Part shown: piece by piece, positions 26,806 to 35,749 of the stretch | Numbering within the stretch: position 1 is the first letter of the stretch | Layout: the number at the start of each line of letters is the position of its first letter | Assembly: GCF_000226975.2 (NCBI RefSeq) | Contig: NZ_CP019285.1 | Span: 1,054,001-1,118,000, forward strand | DNA: 64,000 bases | Reading direction: 5' to 3' | From: Halobiforma lacisalsi AJ5 | GTDB taxonomy: Archaea; Halobacteriota; Halobacteria; Halobacteriales; Natrialbaceae | The notes under the pieces: generated by a model | Told to the model about the DNA's origin: nothing | What the model saw: the letters and a program-made list of their open reading frames with translations, nothing else | Databases searched by the model: none | Translations under genes and position numbers: made by a program

Positions 26806-28089
26806 CTACGGTCGCCGGTCGTCGTCGCTCCAGATCAGGCAGTGGAAGCGGCCGTCCTCGGTGCCGACGAACAGCTGTCGGTCGCCGACCGCGGGGGTCG
26901 CCGTCACGGCGGTCCCGGTGTCGAAGTGCCAGAGGTGGGTGCAGTCGTCGGCCGTGTCGAGTCCGTACAGCGAGCCGGTCTCGTCGCCGACACAGACGAC
27001 GTCGCCGACGACGACCGGGCTCCCGGAGACCGGGCCGTCCAGGCCGACGCCCTTCTTCGAGAAGAGCCAGCCGCGCAGTTTGCGCCGGCCGAACGACGTG
27101 TCGGTGACGTGGAGGTAGCCGTCGGTCGCGCCGACGAACGTCGTCTCCTCGTCGGGCAGCACCGTCGCCGAGCCGGTGAAGGCGGCGTCGATGTCGTAGG
27201 AGAACCACGCCCGGCCGGAGTCGGCGTCCATCGCGAGCAGCGTGCCGTCGTCGTCGGCGACGTAGACCAGCCCGTCGGCGACCGTCGGCCCGCCGGTCGC
27301 GACCCCGTCGGTCGGGGCGGTCCACTCCTCGTCGCCGGTCGCGGCCGCGAGCGCGTGGACGGTCCCGTCCTCGTCGGCGACGAACACGCGGGACGTCGCC
27401 GAACCGCGGTCGAAGTCGGCGTCGAACCCGGTCTCGAGGTCGACGTCGGGTTCGGCACTCGAACTCGGGTTCGCGGTCGGGTCCGGGAGCGAGTTCGCGT
27501 TCGCGTTCGCGTTCTCGGGCTCGCCGAACCGGTTTTCGCCGTTCCCCCCGTCGCCTACTGCCGGGCGGCCGACGACCGGCGCGTCGGTCCCGTGGGTCCA
27601 GACGATCTCACCCGGCTCGGCGGTCCCGCCTTCGGGCTCCTCGAGCACGCTACCGGCGCCGCTTTCGAGCGCGATCGCGGACGTACCCGCCGTGTGGCCG
27701 ACGTACAGCCGCCCGTCGGCGACGGTGAGCGAACTCGAGTCCGCGCCGGGCAGCGCCGCGGCCCAGGCTTCGTCGCCGGTCGCAGCCTCGAGCGCGTGGA
27801 CGGTCCCGTCCGCGGTGGCGACGTAGACCCGGTTGCGCGCCACGACCGGCGTCGCGGCCGGACCGCCGGACGTCTCGAAGACCCACCGGCGACGACCGCT
27901 CTCGCGCTCGAGCGCGTACCAGTTCCCGCGCTCGGTACCGACGAAGACGGTGTCGCGGTCGAGAACCGGCGAGCCGACGGCTCCGGCGAGGTCGGCGGTC
28001 CAGGCGGACTCGACCCGGAGCGGTCCCTCGAGGTCGCGACGGACGCCCCCGTTGTGCGCGTCGCCCTTGTGCTGGTCCCAGGTCGTCAC
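26806..28089 (-). CDS. PQQ-type beta-propeller repeat protein
   Basis: The 427-residue protein is built of repeated YVATADGTVHALEAATGDEAW-like blades (about seven), each with a W/A-x-G-type closure. It is the PQQ/BamB-like propeller. There is no signal peptide or lipobox, so this copy appears cytoplasmic, unlike the usual exported ones. A Ser/Asn/Ala-rich linker interrupts the blades around residues 190-225. The start is GTG 28089, supported by a TATA box 28 nt upstream. The ligand is unknown. Confidence 0.82.
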   Translation of the reverse strand: MTTWDQHKGDAHNGGVRRDLEGPLRVESAWTADLAGAVGSPVLDRDTVFVGTERGNWYALERESGRRRWVFETSGGPAATPVVARNRVYVATADGTVHALEAATGDEAWAAALPGADSSSLTVADGRLYVGHTAGTSAIALESGAGSVLEEPEGGTAEPGEIVWTHGTDAPVVGRPAVGDGGNGENRFGEPENANANANSLPDPTANPSSSAEPDVDLETGFDADFDRGSATSRVFVADEDGTVHALAAATGDEEWTAPTDGVATGGPTVADGLVYVADDDGTLLAMDADSGRAWFSYDIDAAFTGSATVLPDEETTFVGATDGYLHVTDTSFGRRKLRGWLFSKKGVGLDGPVSGSPVVVGDVVCVGDETGSLYGLDTADDCTHLWHFDTGTAVTATPAVGDRQLFVGTEDGRFHCLIWSDDDRRP

Positions 28090-28114
28090 TGCGCGGGGCT
28101 ACTCGTCGGATCGG

Positions 28115-28120
28115 TATAAT
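28115..28120 (-). promoter_or_regulatory. TATA box of the propeller gene
   Basis: ATTATA on the minus strand is centred about 28 nt before GTG 28089 and supports a leaderless GTG start. Confidence 0.6.
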
Positions 28121-28349
28121 GGAACGGATCTCCGGCGTCGTACGGGGTCGTCGGGCCACTGCGGAGCCGCGGGGCTCGAGAGGACGTTGCGGAAGGGGGA
28201 ACGGAAGGGGGAAAACCCGGCAGGCACCGAAGATCGCTGTGTATGGCGCAGCGATGATGATGATGATGATGTGGCGTCGGCGTCCTGCCGTACTTCCTCC
28301 TTCCGGTCCCAGGGTAATACGATCTCTTCCAAAAGAATTTGGTTCCTTC

Positions 28350-28955
28350 TCACTCCCAGGGATGGGTTCCGCTCGCGCTCGGCCACAGCGGGTACCAGTA
28401 CTCCTTGTCGCGTTCGATCTCGAGTTCGCCGTCAAGCGCCGACTCGAGTTTGAACTCCGCGCTGGAGTCCCGTTCCCGGCCGGACCGGGGCGCGAAGGGG
28501 TAGTACGCGCCTCTGCGGAACGAGTAGATCCAGTAGGCGGGGCCGTCACGCCCCCTGTAGGCGAAGACCGCCGCGAGCAGTCGCGAGCCGTAGCCGTGCT
28601 CGATGAACGTGTCCGCGGCGAAGTGCATGCTCGTGATCAGATCCTCGGGGTCGTCGTCCTCGAGGACGACCCAGTGATAGCCGTGATCGTCCTCGGAGAC
28701 CGAGAACGCGGTGCCGGTCTCCTCCTGTCCGGCCTCGAGGATGGCTTCGACCTCGTCGACGGTTTCCCGGAAGCTACGGGAGTCGACGCCGGAGAAACAC
28801 AGCGCGCCGACGTCGGCCGACTCGTAGCCGAGTTCGGCCTCCATCGTCAGGTAGGCGGTACTCATCCCGAACAGGTCGTCGGGGTCGGCGTCGCGGCTCG
28901 CGTCGGCTTCGGCACGGAGGCCGAGGGCGGCCCGGAGTCCGTCCAGCAGTCCCAT
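28350..28955 (-). CDS. PspAB-like (PspA-associated) protein
   Basis: The 201-residue protein starts MGLLDGLRAALGLRAEADAS and carries DLFGMSTAYLTMEAELGY, LCFSGVDSRSFRETVDEV, DDHGYHWVVLEDDD, YWIYSFRRGAYYPFAP and a terminal WYPLWPSASGTHPWE. From memory this matches the haloarchaeal family labelled PspA-associated protein PspAB, found with PspA and HtpX in envelope-stress loci. Neither pspA nor htpX is nearby, so the link is weaker. It has no membrane segment. Confidence 0.6.
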   Translation of the reverse strand: MGLLDGLRAALGLRAEADASRDADPDDLFGMSTAYLTMEAELGYESADVGALCFSGVDSRSFRETVDEVEAILEAGQEETGTAFSVSEDDHGYHWVVLEDDDPEDLITSMHFAADTFIEHGYGSRLLAAVFAYRGRDGPAYWIYSFRRGAYYPFAPRSGRERDSSAEFKLESALDGELEIERDKEYWYPLWPSASGTHPWE

Positions 28956-29136
28956 ACCCGATTCAACGGAGTCCTCCCTTTAGAACTTCCCGAGGCGATC
29001 CCGAGCGTTCCGATCGGATCAAGTCGGAATTCCGGACGGACAGTCCCGCTAACACCCGGCGGGGCCGTTATAGGGCTCGAGCCCCTAGCGGAATCGAATA
29101 GCCCGCCGACCGTCCGCGAGCACACTCGATGCATCC

Positions 29137-29787
29137 ATGAACACAAAAGCATCACCGAAAGCACCGCTTCCCGTCTCGTCTCCCGAGGTCGACCGCCTCG
29201 AGCAGCGATCGCTCCGGGCCCGCACCGAACCGATGTCGGTGCTCCCGCTGGGCGATGGACTCTACGAGGTCGAATCCGCCAGCGACAACACCTATCTCGT
29301 CGACCTCGAGGCCGGACGCTGTACCTGTCCCGACCACGTCTTCCGCGGCGGTCGGTGCAAGCACGTCCGTCGTGTCGCCATCGAGATCACCGAAGGACGC
29401 ACGCCGCCGCCGGGCGAGATCGCGCTGGAGTGTCACGACTGCGACGCGCCGGTGTTCGTCGACGAGGACGAGGCGATCGAACCGGCCTACTGCGACGAGC
29501 ACGCGATCTACCCGGGCGCTCCCGTCGTCGACCGCGAGACGGGCGATCGGCTCACCGTCGTCGATGTCTCGGAGTACCGGGCCGACGCGGTCGAGATCCC
29601 GGCGGCCGACCGGACCGTCGCCGACTACTGGACGAACGAGGACTACGACCCCGACGTGCCGGTCGTCGGCGCGGTCTACCCGCATGCAAACGTTAAATCC
29701 AACGGCGTCGTCCCCTCGTCGCTGAAGGTCTACGTCTTCCCGCGGACGCGACTCGAGAAGGCCGCAGATACGGACGGCCAGCGGTAG
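29137..29787 (+). CDS. SWIM zinc finger protein
   Basis: The 216-residue protein has a SWIM motif: C62-x-C64-x9-C74-x-H76 in RCTCPDHVFRGGRCKHVRRV. A second potential zinc site follows in CHDCDAPVF and YCDEH. SWIM domains bind DNA or proteins and in archaea sometimes accompany recombination proteins; radA is 2.5 kb away but not linked. The C-terminal half is an uncharacterised beta-rich domain. Confidence 0.8.
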   Translation: MNTKASPKAPLPVSSPEVDRLEQRSLRARTEPMSVLPLGDGLYEVESASDNTYLVDLEAGRCTCPDHVFRGGRCKHVRRVAIEITEGRTPPPGEIALECHDCDAPVFVDEDEAIEPAYCDEHAIYPGAPVVDRETGDRLTVVDVSEYRADAVEIPAADRTVADYWTNEDYDPDVPVVGAVYPHANVKSNGVVPSSLKVYVFPRTRLEKAADTDGQR

Positions 29788-29793
29788 CCGCGC

Positions 29794-30168
29794 CTACGAG
29801 AGGTGCGCGGTGACGTCCGTCGAAGAGACCATCCCCACGTAGTCGTCGTCGACGACCGGGAGGTGTTTGATCCCGTAGGTAGTCATCATCGCAGCGACCT
29901 CCTCCATGTAGAGGTCCGGCGCGGCGGTCTCGACGTCGGTCGTCATCACGTCCGCGACCTCGAGGCCCGTGGGATCCTTCCCTTCCGAGACGGCATCGAG
30001 TACGTCGGTACTGCTGATTATCGCCCGCGGGGTGGTCCGGACCACGAGCGCGTTGATGTCTTTCTCCCGCATCCGGCGGGTCGCTTCCATCACCGTCGCG
30101 TCCGCCGCGATCGTCTCGAGCGGCGTGGACATGACGTCTTCGACGATCGTTCGGTCGTCCGAAGTCAT
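29794..30168 (-). CDS. CBS domain-pair protein
   Basis: The 124-residue protein consists of a Bateman pair: VMSTPLETIAADATVMEA to RAIISSTDVLDAV, then VMTTDVETAAPDLYMEEV to GMVSSTDVTAHL. Such pairs bind adenosine nucleotides and act as energy sensors. I chose ATG 30168 as the family's usual opening; in-frame ATG 30210 would add 14 residues and lies about 27 nt from a weak TTTTTC box, so it cannot be excluded. It ends six bases from the convergent SWIM gene. Confidence 0.85.
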   Translation of the reverse strand: MTSDDRTIVEDVMSTPLETIAADATVMEATRRMREKDINALVVRTTPRAIISSTDVLDAVSEGKDPTGLEVADVMTTDVETAAPDLYMEEVAAMMTTYGIKHLPVVDDDYVGMVSSTDVTAHLS

Positions 30169-30274
30169 AGGGAAGCAGACGACGGCGGGAACCATGAGCG
30201 TTTCCCGCATGGGTCGAGGCGGTCGACCGCACGGAAAAACGGGTGAACACCGACGTGGCGTTTGTTTACCCCGG

Positions 30275-30280
30275 TTTTAT
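30275..30280 (+). promoter_or_regulatory. TATA box of acyl-CoA dehydrogenase gene
   Basis: TTTTAT is centred about 29 nt before ATG 30307. It lies downstream of the longer in-frame start at 30262, which is therefore unlikely. Confidence 0.62.
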
Positions 30281-30306
30281 CGGCGTTCGTGGGGGATTAC
30301 CACGGT

Positions 30307-32181
30307 ATGGGTTCGGCCATCGACTACGGCGAGTTCGAGGAGGGACGGCACGTCAACTACTGGGACCTCGATCGCGCTATCCGGCGCGAACTCCGTCGGA
30401 TCTACGCCGCCGACGAGTTCGCGTGGGCCGAGCCCCGCCTCTCGGAGTTCGGCGACGTCGTCGGCCACACGGTCGCCGACAACGCCGACTACGTCGACGA
30501 CCACGGCCCCGAACTCGAGACCTACGACAAACACGGCGACGTCGTGAACCGCGTCCGATACCCCGCGGAACTGCTCGAGACCGAGCGCCTCGCGTACGAT
30601 CGCGGGATCGTCGCCGACGCGTTCGAGGCTCCGCCGGGTCGCGACGAGCCGATGCCGCTCGCACACAACCTCGCGATGCAGTATTTGCTCTCGTATGCGG
30701 ACCCGGGCTTCGACTGCCCGGTCGCGATGACGGCGGGCGCGGCGCTCGTCCTCGAGAAGTTCGACGACGGCTCGCTCTCCGAGTATTACGAGGCCCTGAC
30801 CAGCCGCGACTACGAGGCGGTGATCGAGGGCGCGATGTTCCTCACGGAGAAGCAGGGCGGCAGCGACGTCGGTGCGACCGAGACTCGCGCCGAGTACGAC
30901 GAGGAAGCCGACTGCTGGCGGCTCACGGGCGAGAAGTGGTTCTGTTCGAACATCGACGCCGAGGGGACGCTCGCGCTGGCCCGTACCGAGGACGCGCCGG
31001 AGGGGACCGACGGCCTCTCGATGTTCCTCGTGCCCCACGCCGACCCCGACGCGGCGGGCGGCCCGTGGACCAAGGGCGACCGCCTTGAGGACGGCCCACT
31101 CGACCCCGATGCGGTCAACGAGCAACGCTATCGGCGGCTCAAGGACAAACTCGGGACGATCTCCGTCCCGACGGGCGAGGTCGAACTCGAGGGCGCGAAG
31201 GCCTATCTCGTCGGCGAGGAGGAACGCGGCTTCAAGGAGATGACCGAGATGCTGAACTTGGAGCGGCTGTCGAACGCGGCGGCCTCCTGCGGCATCATGG
31301 GCCGGGCGCTGCTCGAGAGCAAGATCCACGCCGCGAACCGGGAGGCGTTCGGCGAGACGATCGATCAGTATCCGCTGATGCGCGAGGACCTGGTGGACAT
31401 GGCCGTCGACCACGAGGCCGCGACGGCGTTCGTCTTCGAGGTCGCGCGGCTGTTTTCGGAACGCGAGCGTGCCGAGCGGGGTGCGGAGCCACGATCCGCG
31501 GAATCCACGAGCGGTGGAACCGCGAGCGCGGGTGAAGGGGCCGAGGACGCCTATCGGCTCATGCGCCTGCTGATCCCCGTCGCCAAACTCCGCACCGCGC
31601 GGATGGCCGTCGACACCGCCTCCTACGCGATGGAGGTCCAGGGCGGCAACGGCTACGTCGACGACTTCGTCACCAACCGCCTCCTGCGGGACGCCCAGGT
31701 GCTGCCGATCTGGGAGGGCACCGAGAACATCCTCTCGCTTGACGTGCTCCGGGCCCTCGAGCGCGAGGACGCCCACGAGCCGTTCCGCGAGGCCGTCGAG
31801 CGGCGACTCGAGTCAGTCACCCACCCGGCGCTCGAGGACGCCGCGGAGACGGTCGAATCGGAGTTCCACGACCTCGAGACGGCGCTGGTGACGCTCGCCG
31901 GCGAGGACGCCGAGTACGCACAGCTGTCGGCAAAGCGGCTGGCACACTACGTCTTCGACGTCTTCACGGCGGCGCTGTTGCTCGAGGAGGCACAGGCGAA
32001 AATCGAAGACGGCGAGGGTCGGCTTGCACTCGTTGCGAATCGGTTCGTCGCGAACGAACTCGAGGACCGGGACGCCCGTGGGATCACGAGCGGCGACCGA
32101 TTCGCACTGGAGAGCTTCGACGCAGTCGTCCGGTACGAGGCGATTTCGGTCGCGGACCTCGAGGCGGTCCCGACCGTCTGA
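30307..32181 (+). CDS. Acyl-CoA dehydrogenase family protein, AidB-like
   Basis: The 624-residue flavoprotein has the ACAD order: an N-terminal helical region with an extra 100 or so residues, the FAD/substrate strand FLTEKQGGSDVGATETRA, GEKWFCSNIDAEGTLALAR, and the C-terminal helical domain QGGNGYVDDFVTNRLLRDAQ with IWEGTENILSLDVLRAL. The long N-terminus and C-terminal extension resemble the AidB/isovaleryl-type branch. It probably oxidises an acyl-CoA, with electrons to ETF, though AidB-type proteins can bind DNA. It ends exactly against the convergent CPBP gene. Confidence 0.85.
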   Translation: MGSAIDYGEFEEGRHVNYWDLDRAIRRELRRIYAADEFAWAEPRLSEFGDVVGHTVADNADYVDDHGPELETYDKHGDVVNRVRYPAELLETERLAYDRGIVADAFEAPPGRDEPMPLAHNLAMQYLLSYADPGFDCPVAMTAGAALVLEKFDDGSLSEYYEALTSRDYEAVIEGAMFLTEKQGGSDVGATETRAEYDEEADCWRLTGEKWFCSNIDAEGTLALARTEDAPEGTDGLSMFLVPHADPDAAGGPWTKGDRLEDGPLDPDAVNEQRYRRLKDKLGTISVPTGEVELEGAKAYLVGEEERGFKEMTEMLNLERLSNAAASCGIMGRALLESKIHAANREAFGETIDQYPLMREDLVDMAVDHEAATAFVFEVARLFSERERAERGAEPRSAESTSGGTASAGEGAEDAYRLMRLLIPVAKLRTARMAVDTASYAMEVQGGNGYVDDFVTNRLLRDAQVLPIWEGTENILSLDVLRALEREDAHEPFREAVERRLESVTHPALEDAAETVESEFHDLETALVTLAGEDAEYAQLSAKRLAHYVFDVFTAALLLEEAQAKIEDGEGRLALVANRFVANELEDRDARGITSGDRFALESFDAVVRYEAISVADLEAVPTV

Positions 32182-33210
32182 TCAATCGTCGTCGCCAGCT
32201 GAACCGGCGGTGTCAGTCGCTTTCGGTGAGGCTCTGCCAGTAGTGCCGGGGGCAGCGATGTCCTCAACGATTCGAACGCGTCCGTGAACGACCAGGAGCC
32301 ACGTGAAGAGCAACCCGAGTACGACGATCGTTCGGAGGGCGACGAGTGCGTACGACTCCCAGAACCATTCCTCGATCGCTCCGACCACGACCAACGTCGG
32401 AAGTGTGGCATCCGCGGCCATCGGCGGGATAGAGAGCACGAGTCCATTCGTCACGTTGTATCCGAGGTGCATCCCGAGCGGGAGTGCTATCTTTCCGGTG
32501 GACACGTACGCGACCCCCCAGACGAGGCCGAACAGCGTACTCGAGATCACGAGCGCGAGACTGCGGCCCTCGTACCCGCCACCGCCCTGGAAGACGATAT
32601 GATACAGACCGAACACGACGCTACTGCCCACGAGGGCGACCGTCACTGCGCCCGTCGTCGGGTACGACCGGGTAGCCATCCCCTCGGCGAAGTTCTGGAG
32701 CATGACGCTCCGAAAAAGGAGTTCTTCACCGACGACGTTGACGAGCAGGCCGAACAGCGAGAACGCGCCTAGTACCACTACACCGGTGCCGCCGGCGGCT
32801 CGAAAAACCTCTGTCACCTCTCCGTAGCCAAGCGCGACGCCGACGATCGACGGAATCGCAGCCATCCCGAACCCGATCAGGAGTCCGCCGACGAGATCGG
32901 TCCACCAGGAGCACGAGTTCTCGAGTCCGTACTCCACGTACTCCCGGCGATCGATACGCTTTGCTAGCCGGAATGCCGCTCCGAAACTCCCCAGCGCGAT
33001 GAGTCCCACTACGAACAGGTCGTGGCTTCTGGTGAAGGGCAGGTCCCAGGCCCGGACGACCGATCCCACAACTGAGACGTACACCGTCATCCCGACGAAC
33101 GTCAGTCCGAGCATGACCAGAAACGGAACCAGCCCGCGCCAGAGCGCTCGCGGACGATCATTTCGGCTCCCATACAATACCGCCCGCAGATAATTCGAGA
33201 TCGAATCCAT
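32182..33210 (-). CDS. CPBP family intramembrane metalloprotease
   Basis: The 342-residue polytopic protein has the three Abi/CPBP motifs: EELLFRSVM (motif 1, catalytic Glu pair), FGLYHIVFQ (motif 2) and HLGYNVTNG (motif 3), within about eight helices. These resemble Rce1-type CAAX proteases; in prokaryotes roles include bacteriocin immunity and membrane-factor cleavage. Start ATG 33210 was preferred over ATG 33246, because the latter would lie upstream of the transcription start predicted from the AT-rich element at 33255-33274. The divergent neighbour is a winged-helix regulator. Confidence 0.85.
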   Translation of the reverse strand: MDSISNYLRAVLYGSRNDRPRALWRGLVPFLVMLGLTFVGMTVYVSVVGSVVRAWDLPFTRSHDLFVVGLIALGSFGAAFRLAKRIDRREYVEYGLENSCSWWTDLVGGLLIGFGMAAIPSIVGVALGYGEVTEVFRAAGGTGVVVLGAFSLFGLLVNVVGEELLFRSVMLQNFAEGMATRSYPTTGAVTVALVGSSVVFGLYHIVFQGGGGYEGRSLALVISSTLFGLVWGVAYVSTGKIALPLGMHLGYNVTNGLVLSIPPMAADATLPTLVVVGAIEEWFWESYALVALRTIVVLGLLFTWLLVVHGRVRIVEDIAAPGTTGRASPKATDTAGSAGDDD

Positions 33211-33253
33211 GGCGACATCTCGGCCCTGATCGACGATAAGTGTCATCTGAGCT

Positions 33254-33274
33254 GTATTTAAGTTGAAATATTGA
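33254..33274. promoter_or_regulatory. Overlapping divergent promoter elements
   Basis: A compact AT-rich block (GTATTTAAGTTGAAATATTG) in the 99-base gap between the CPBP gene and the divergent regulator contains TATTTAA and AAATATT. Either could serve as TATA box on either strand, so the regulator could control both directions. The exact assignment is not possible from sequence. Confidence 0.5.
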
Positions 33275-33309
33275 CACTTTTGCCGCGTAGACTCGCTCCA
33301 GAACTCTTA

Positions 33310-34206
33310 ATGAGCTTCCGCGACGTGTTCTCCGCCGTGTCGGAACACGGTCCGGTAGCGAGCGAACTCGAGGATGTCTTCGAGCTATTGGCACACGAAC
33401 TCCGACTCGAGATTCTCCAGCGGCTCTGGGAGGCCGAGTCGGACACACTCGCGTTTTCTGACCTGTTCAAACAGGTCGACACCCGCGACTCGGGGAAGTT
33501 CAGTTACCACCTCGACAGGCTGACGCCGGCATTCGTCCGGACCGCCGACAGCGGCTACGCCCTCACCTTTGCCGGTCGAGACGTGATCGGGGCAGTCCTC
33601 TCCGGACGTTACACCGCTGCTGACCGCCTCGAGGCCGAGACCATCGAAGCCGGCTCCTGCCTATTCTGTGACGAGGCCGTGACGATCCGGTACGAGGACG
33701 GTCACTGTATCCTCGAGTGTGAGGCCTGTGGGAGCTTTATTTTTCGGCTGCCGGTCCCGCCCGTCGTTCTCGCGAGCCACGAGGCACCAGCGGTCCCGCG
33801 TGCGATCAACGATCATCTCCGACTGCGCGTCCAGGCGTTGAATCGCGGCCTCTGCAAACTGTGTCGGGGGCGGGTCGAGGCAATGCTTACCGCGGCGTCG
33901 GCACGCGAACCGGTCGCTCACAACCCGGATCTGGACGTCACGTTCGAGTGTCGGGAGTGTGGCGACGTGACACATCTGAACGCGGGAATCGTACTGATCG
34001 GTCACCCTGTCGTCGTCGCGACGCTGTTCGACGTCGGCCTCGATCCCCGAACGACGTACATCTGGGAGCTCACCCCGTTGCTTGACCCTGACGCGGCGCT
34101 TCTCGAAGAGCCGCCGCGTCTCGAACTTGGCTTCGAATTCGAGGAAGAGCGCCTCGAACTCGTGGTCGACGACCGCTGTAACGTCGTTGACTACGCTCGA
34201 CGATAG
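33310..34206 (+). CDS. Winged-helix/zinc-ribbon transcription regulator
   Basis: The 298-residue protein repeats the architecture of the gene at 459. It has winged helix LLAHELRLEILQRLWEAESD and SGKFSYHLDRLTPAFV, then zinc ribbons SCLFCDEAV with CEACG, and CKLCRGRV with CRECGD. Start ATG 33310 was preferred over TTG 33271, which overlaps the promoter block. It is divergent from the CPBP protease gene and shares its control region, suggesting local control. It is less acidic than the copy at 459, and the two are diverged in sequence. Confidence 0.8.
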   Translation: MSFRDVFSAVSEHGPVASELEDVFELLAHELRLEILQRLWEAESDTLAFSDLFKQVDTRDSGKFSYHLDRLTPAFVRTADSGYALTFAGRDVIGAVLSGRYTAADRLEAETIEAGSCLFCDEAVTIRYEDGHCILECEACGSFIFRLPVPPVVLASHEAPAVPRAINDHLRLRVQALNRGLCKLCRGRVEAMLTAASAREPVAHNPDLDVTFECRECGDVTHLNAGIVLIGHPVVVATLFDVGLDPRTTYIWELTPLLDPDAALLEEPPRLELGFEFEEERLELVVDDRCNVVDYARR

Positions 34207-34210
34207 TTAG

Positions 34211-34732
34211 TCACTCGAGCAGGTCGGCCGCCTCCTCGATCTCCATCGTCCCCTGTTTCACGGCATTCAGAACCCGGAGGACGTCCTCGTCGTGGCTGTC
34301 GCCCCTGTCCTCGCCGACCTCCTCGAGGGTGACCTTCTCGCTGTCGCCGACGAACTCGGGGAAGTCGGTGCCGTCGGCCAGGGCGGTCTCCTTCTTGACC
34401 CGGTAGTTGCCCCCGTCGGTGACGTGCAGATCCGCGGGGTGGAAAAAGTACCAGTCCTCGCGGTCGAACCGGACGCCGATGCGCGGTTTCGCGCCGAAGT
34501 TCTGCGCGAAGTAGGTCAGGGCCTCGACCTCCTCGCCGGAGAGGTAGATCGGGTCGCCCGAACTCGATTTCGCCTCGATGGCGTAGAAGGTCTCGCCGTC
34601 GCCGGCGAGTACGTCGGGGAGTTCGCGTTCCGTCGCGGAGCCGCTGGCGGGCGCTCGCATCACCGCGAAGCCGGCCTCGTCGAGTTCGTTGACGAGTTCC
34701 CGCTCGCGGCGGTCGCCCTTCGCGTGGGACAT
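34211..34732 (-). CDS. hjc: Holliday junction resolvase Hjc
   Basis: The 173-residue endonuclease cuts four-way DNA junctions. Catalytic residues of the archaeal Hjc fold are visible: Glu in [16 protein letters not shown], Asp in [10 protein letters not shown] and the E-x-K pair in [17 protein letters not shown]. The core ends near residue 120; a further 50 acidic residues form a C-terminal extension with a helical end ([21 protein letters not shown]). It is convergent with the regulator, four bases apart. Confidence 0.93.
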   Translation of the reverse strand: MSHAKGDRRERELVNELDEAGFAVMRAPASGSATERELPDVLAGDGETFYAIEAKSSSGDPIYLSGEEVEALTYFAQNFGAKPRIGVRFDREDWYFFHPADLHVTDGGNYRVKKETALADGTDFPEFVGDSEKVTLEEVGEDRGDSHDEDVLRVLNAVKQGTMEIEEAADLLE

Positions 34733-34791
34733 ACACCCCTCTCACCGGCGGCGAATAATAAAGGAACGGACAGCGGTCGGGGACTCGAGGG

Positions 34792-35637
34792 CTACGCCAC
34801 GGCTGTGGCGACGGTCCAGGCGACGTCGACGACCTCGGCCAGCGTCGACGGTTCGGCCTGGACCTCCTCGATACCGTACTCGATGGCGAGATAGAGGACG
34901 CCGAACTGGAAGGCGTTGAGCACCGCGTGGGCGGCCGTCGGGACGAGGAGGTTGTCAGTCTTCGCGTAGACGTAGCCGAAGATGAGCGCGCCGCCGAACA
35001 TCACCGTCAGCGACGCGAGCGTCGAGAGGAGGGAGTCGGCGAAGGCGACGTACATGGGGAAGTGGACGAGTGCGAAGATGACGCTCGCCACGACGACCGC
35101 CTGCATTCGGGTAAACGCCGCGTACAGCCGCTTCTGTATCACGTTCCGGAAGAGGAACTCCTCGGCCGGCGCGTTGAACAGGAAGACGATAGCGATCATG
35201 ATCAGGATCATCGTCTGGTCTCCACCGATGATCTCCATTATCTGGCTGTCCGCGGCCGACACCTCGAGCAGGGTGGAGACGATGTTGAACGCGAACAGGA
35301 AGAGGAGACTGCCGACGCCGCCGGCGACGATGTACTTCCAGTCGCGCCGGGACGGGATCCGCAGGTCGATCCACGCCACCCCGCGACCGGTCGCCAGCAG
35401 GTAGAGCAGGCCGGCCAGGAACATTCCGACGAAGTTCAGGATCAGCGCGAGGGTCCGGCCCGCGATCGAGCCGTTCCCGAGCCCCTCGAGCAGGGCGGGA
35501 TCGAACAGGAACGCCGGCGTCGTCAAGACGTTGGCCATGAGGAGTCCGAACACGGTCAGACCGATGCCGACGAGCGTCGCCCGTACCGGCCCGTCGTCGC
35601 GCTGGTAGGAGGACGTCGACGTCGAGGGGGTTTCCAT
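34792..35637 (-). CDS. CPBP family intramembrane metalloprotease
   Basis: This second CPBP protein of the window has 281 residues. Motifs are AEEFLFRNVIQK, FALVHFPMYV and HAVLNAFQFG within about eight helices. Start ATG 35637 removes a hydrophilic Pro/Thr-rich in-frame extension. It lies 59 bases upstream of hjc on the same strand, but a functional link is unlikely. Sequence similarity to the protein at 32182 is limited to the motifs. The substrate is unknown. Confidence 0.85.
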   Translation of the reverse strand: METPSTSTSSYQRDDGPVRATLVGIGLTVFGLLMANVLTTPAFLFDPALLEGLGNGSIAGRTLALILNFVGMFLAGLLYLLATGRGVAWIDLRIPSRRDWKYIVAGGVGSLLFLFAFNIVSTLLEVSAADSQIMEIIGGDQTMILIMIAIVFLFNAPAEEFLFRNVIQKRLYAAFTRMQAVVVASVIFALVHFPMYVAFADSLLSTLASLTVMFGGALIFGYVYAKTDNLLVPTAAHAVLNAFQFGVLYLAIEYGIEEVQAEPSTLAEVVDVAWTVATAVA

Positions 35638-35749
35638 GCACGTCCCTACGGGAACTGGCCTTTTGGGCGTTCCTGTGTCGGGCGACGGGGCCGGCTCCGT
35701 AGCGGATCGTCCGTCACGCTCGTCAACACCCGCGGGCGGCGAGACCTCG

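Noticed and set aside
28253-28270. (GAT)6 microsatellite
   Set aside because: It is a short triplet run in an intergenic region with no associated structure; noted only as low-complexity.
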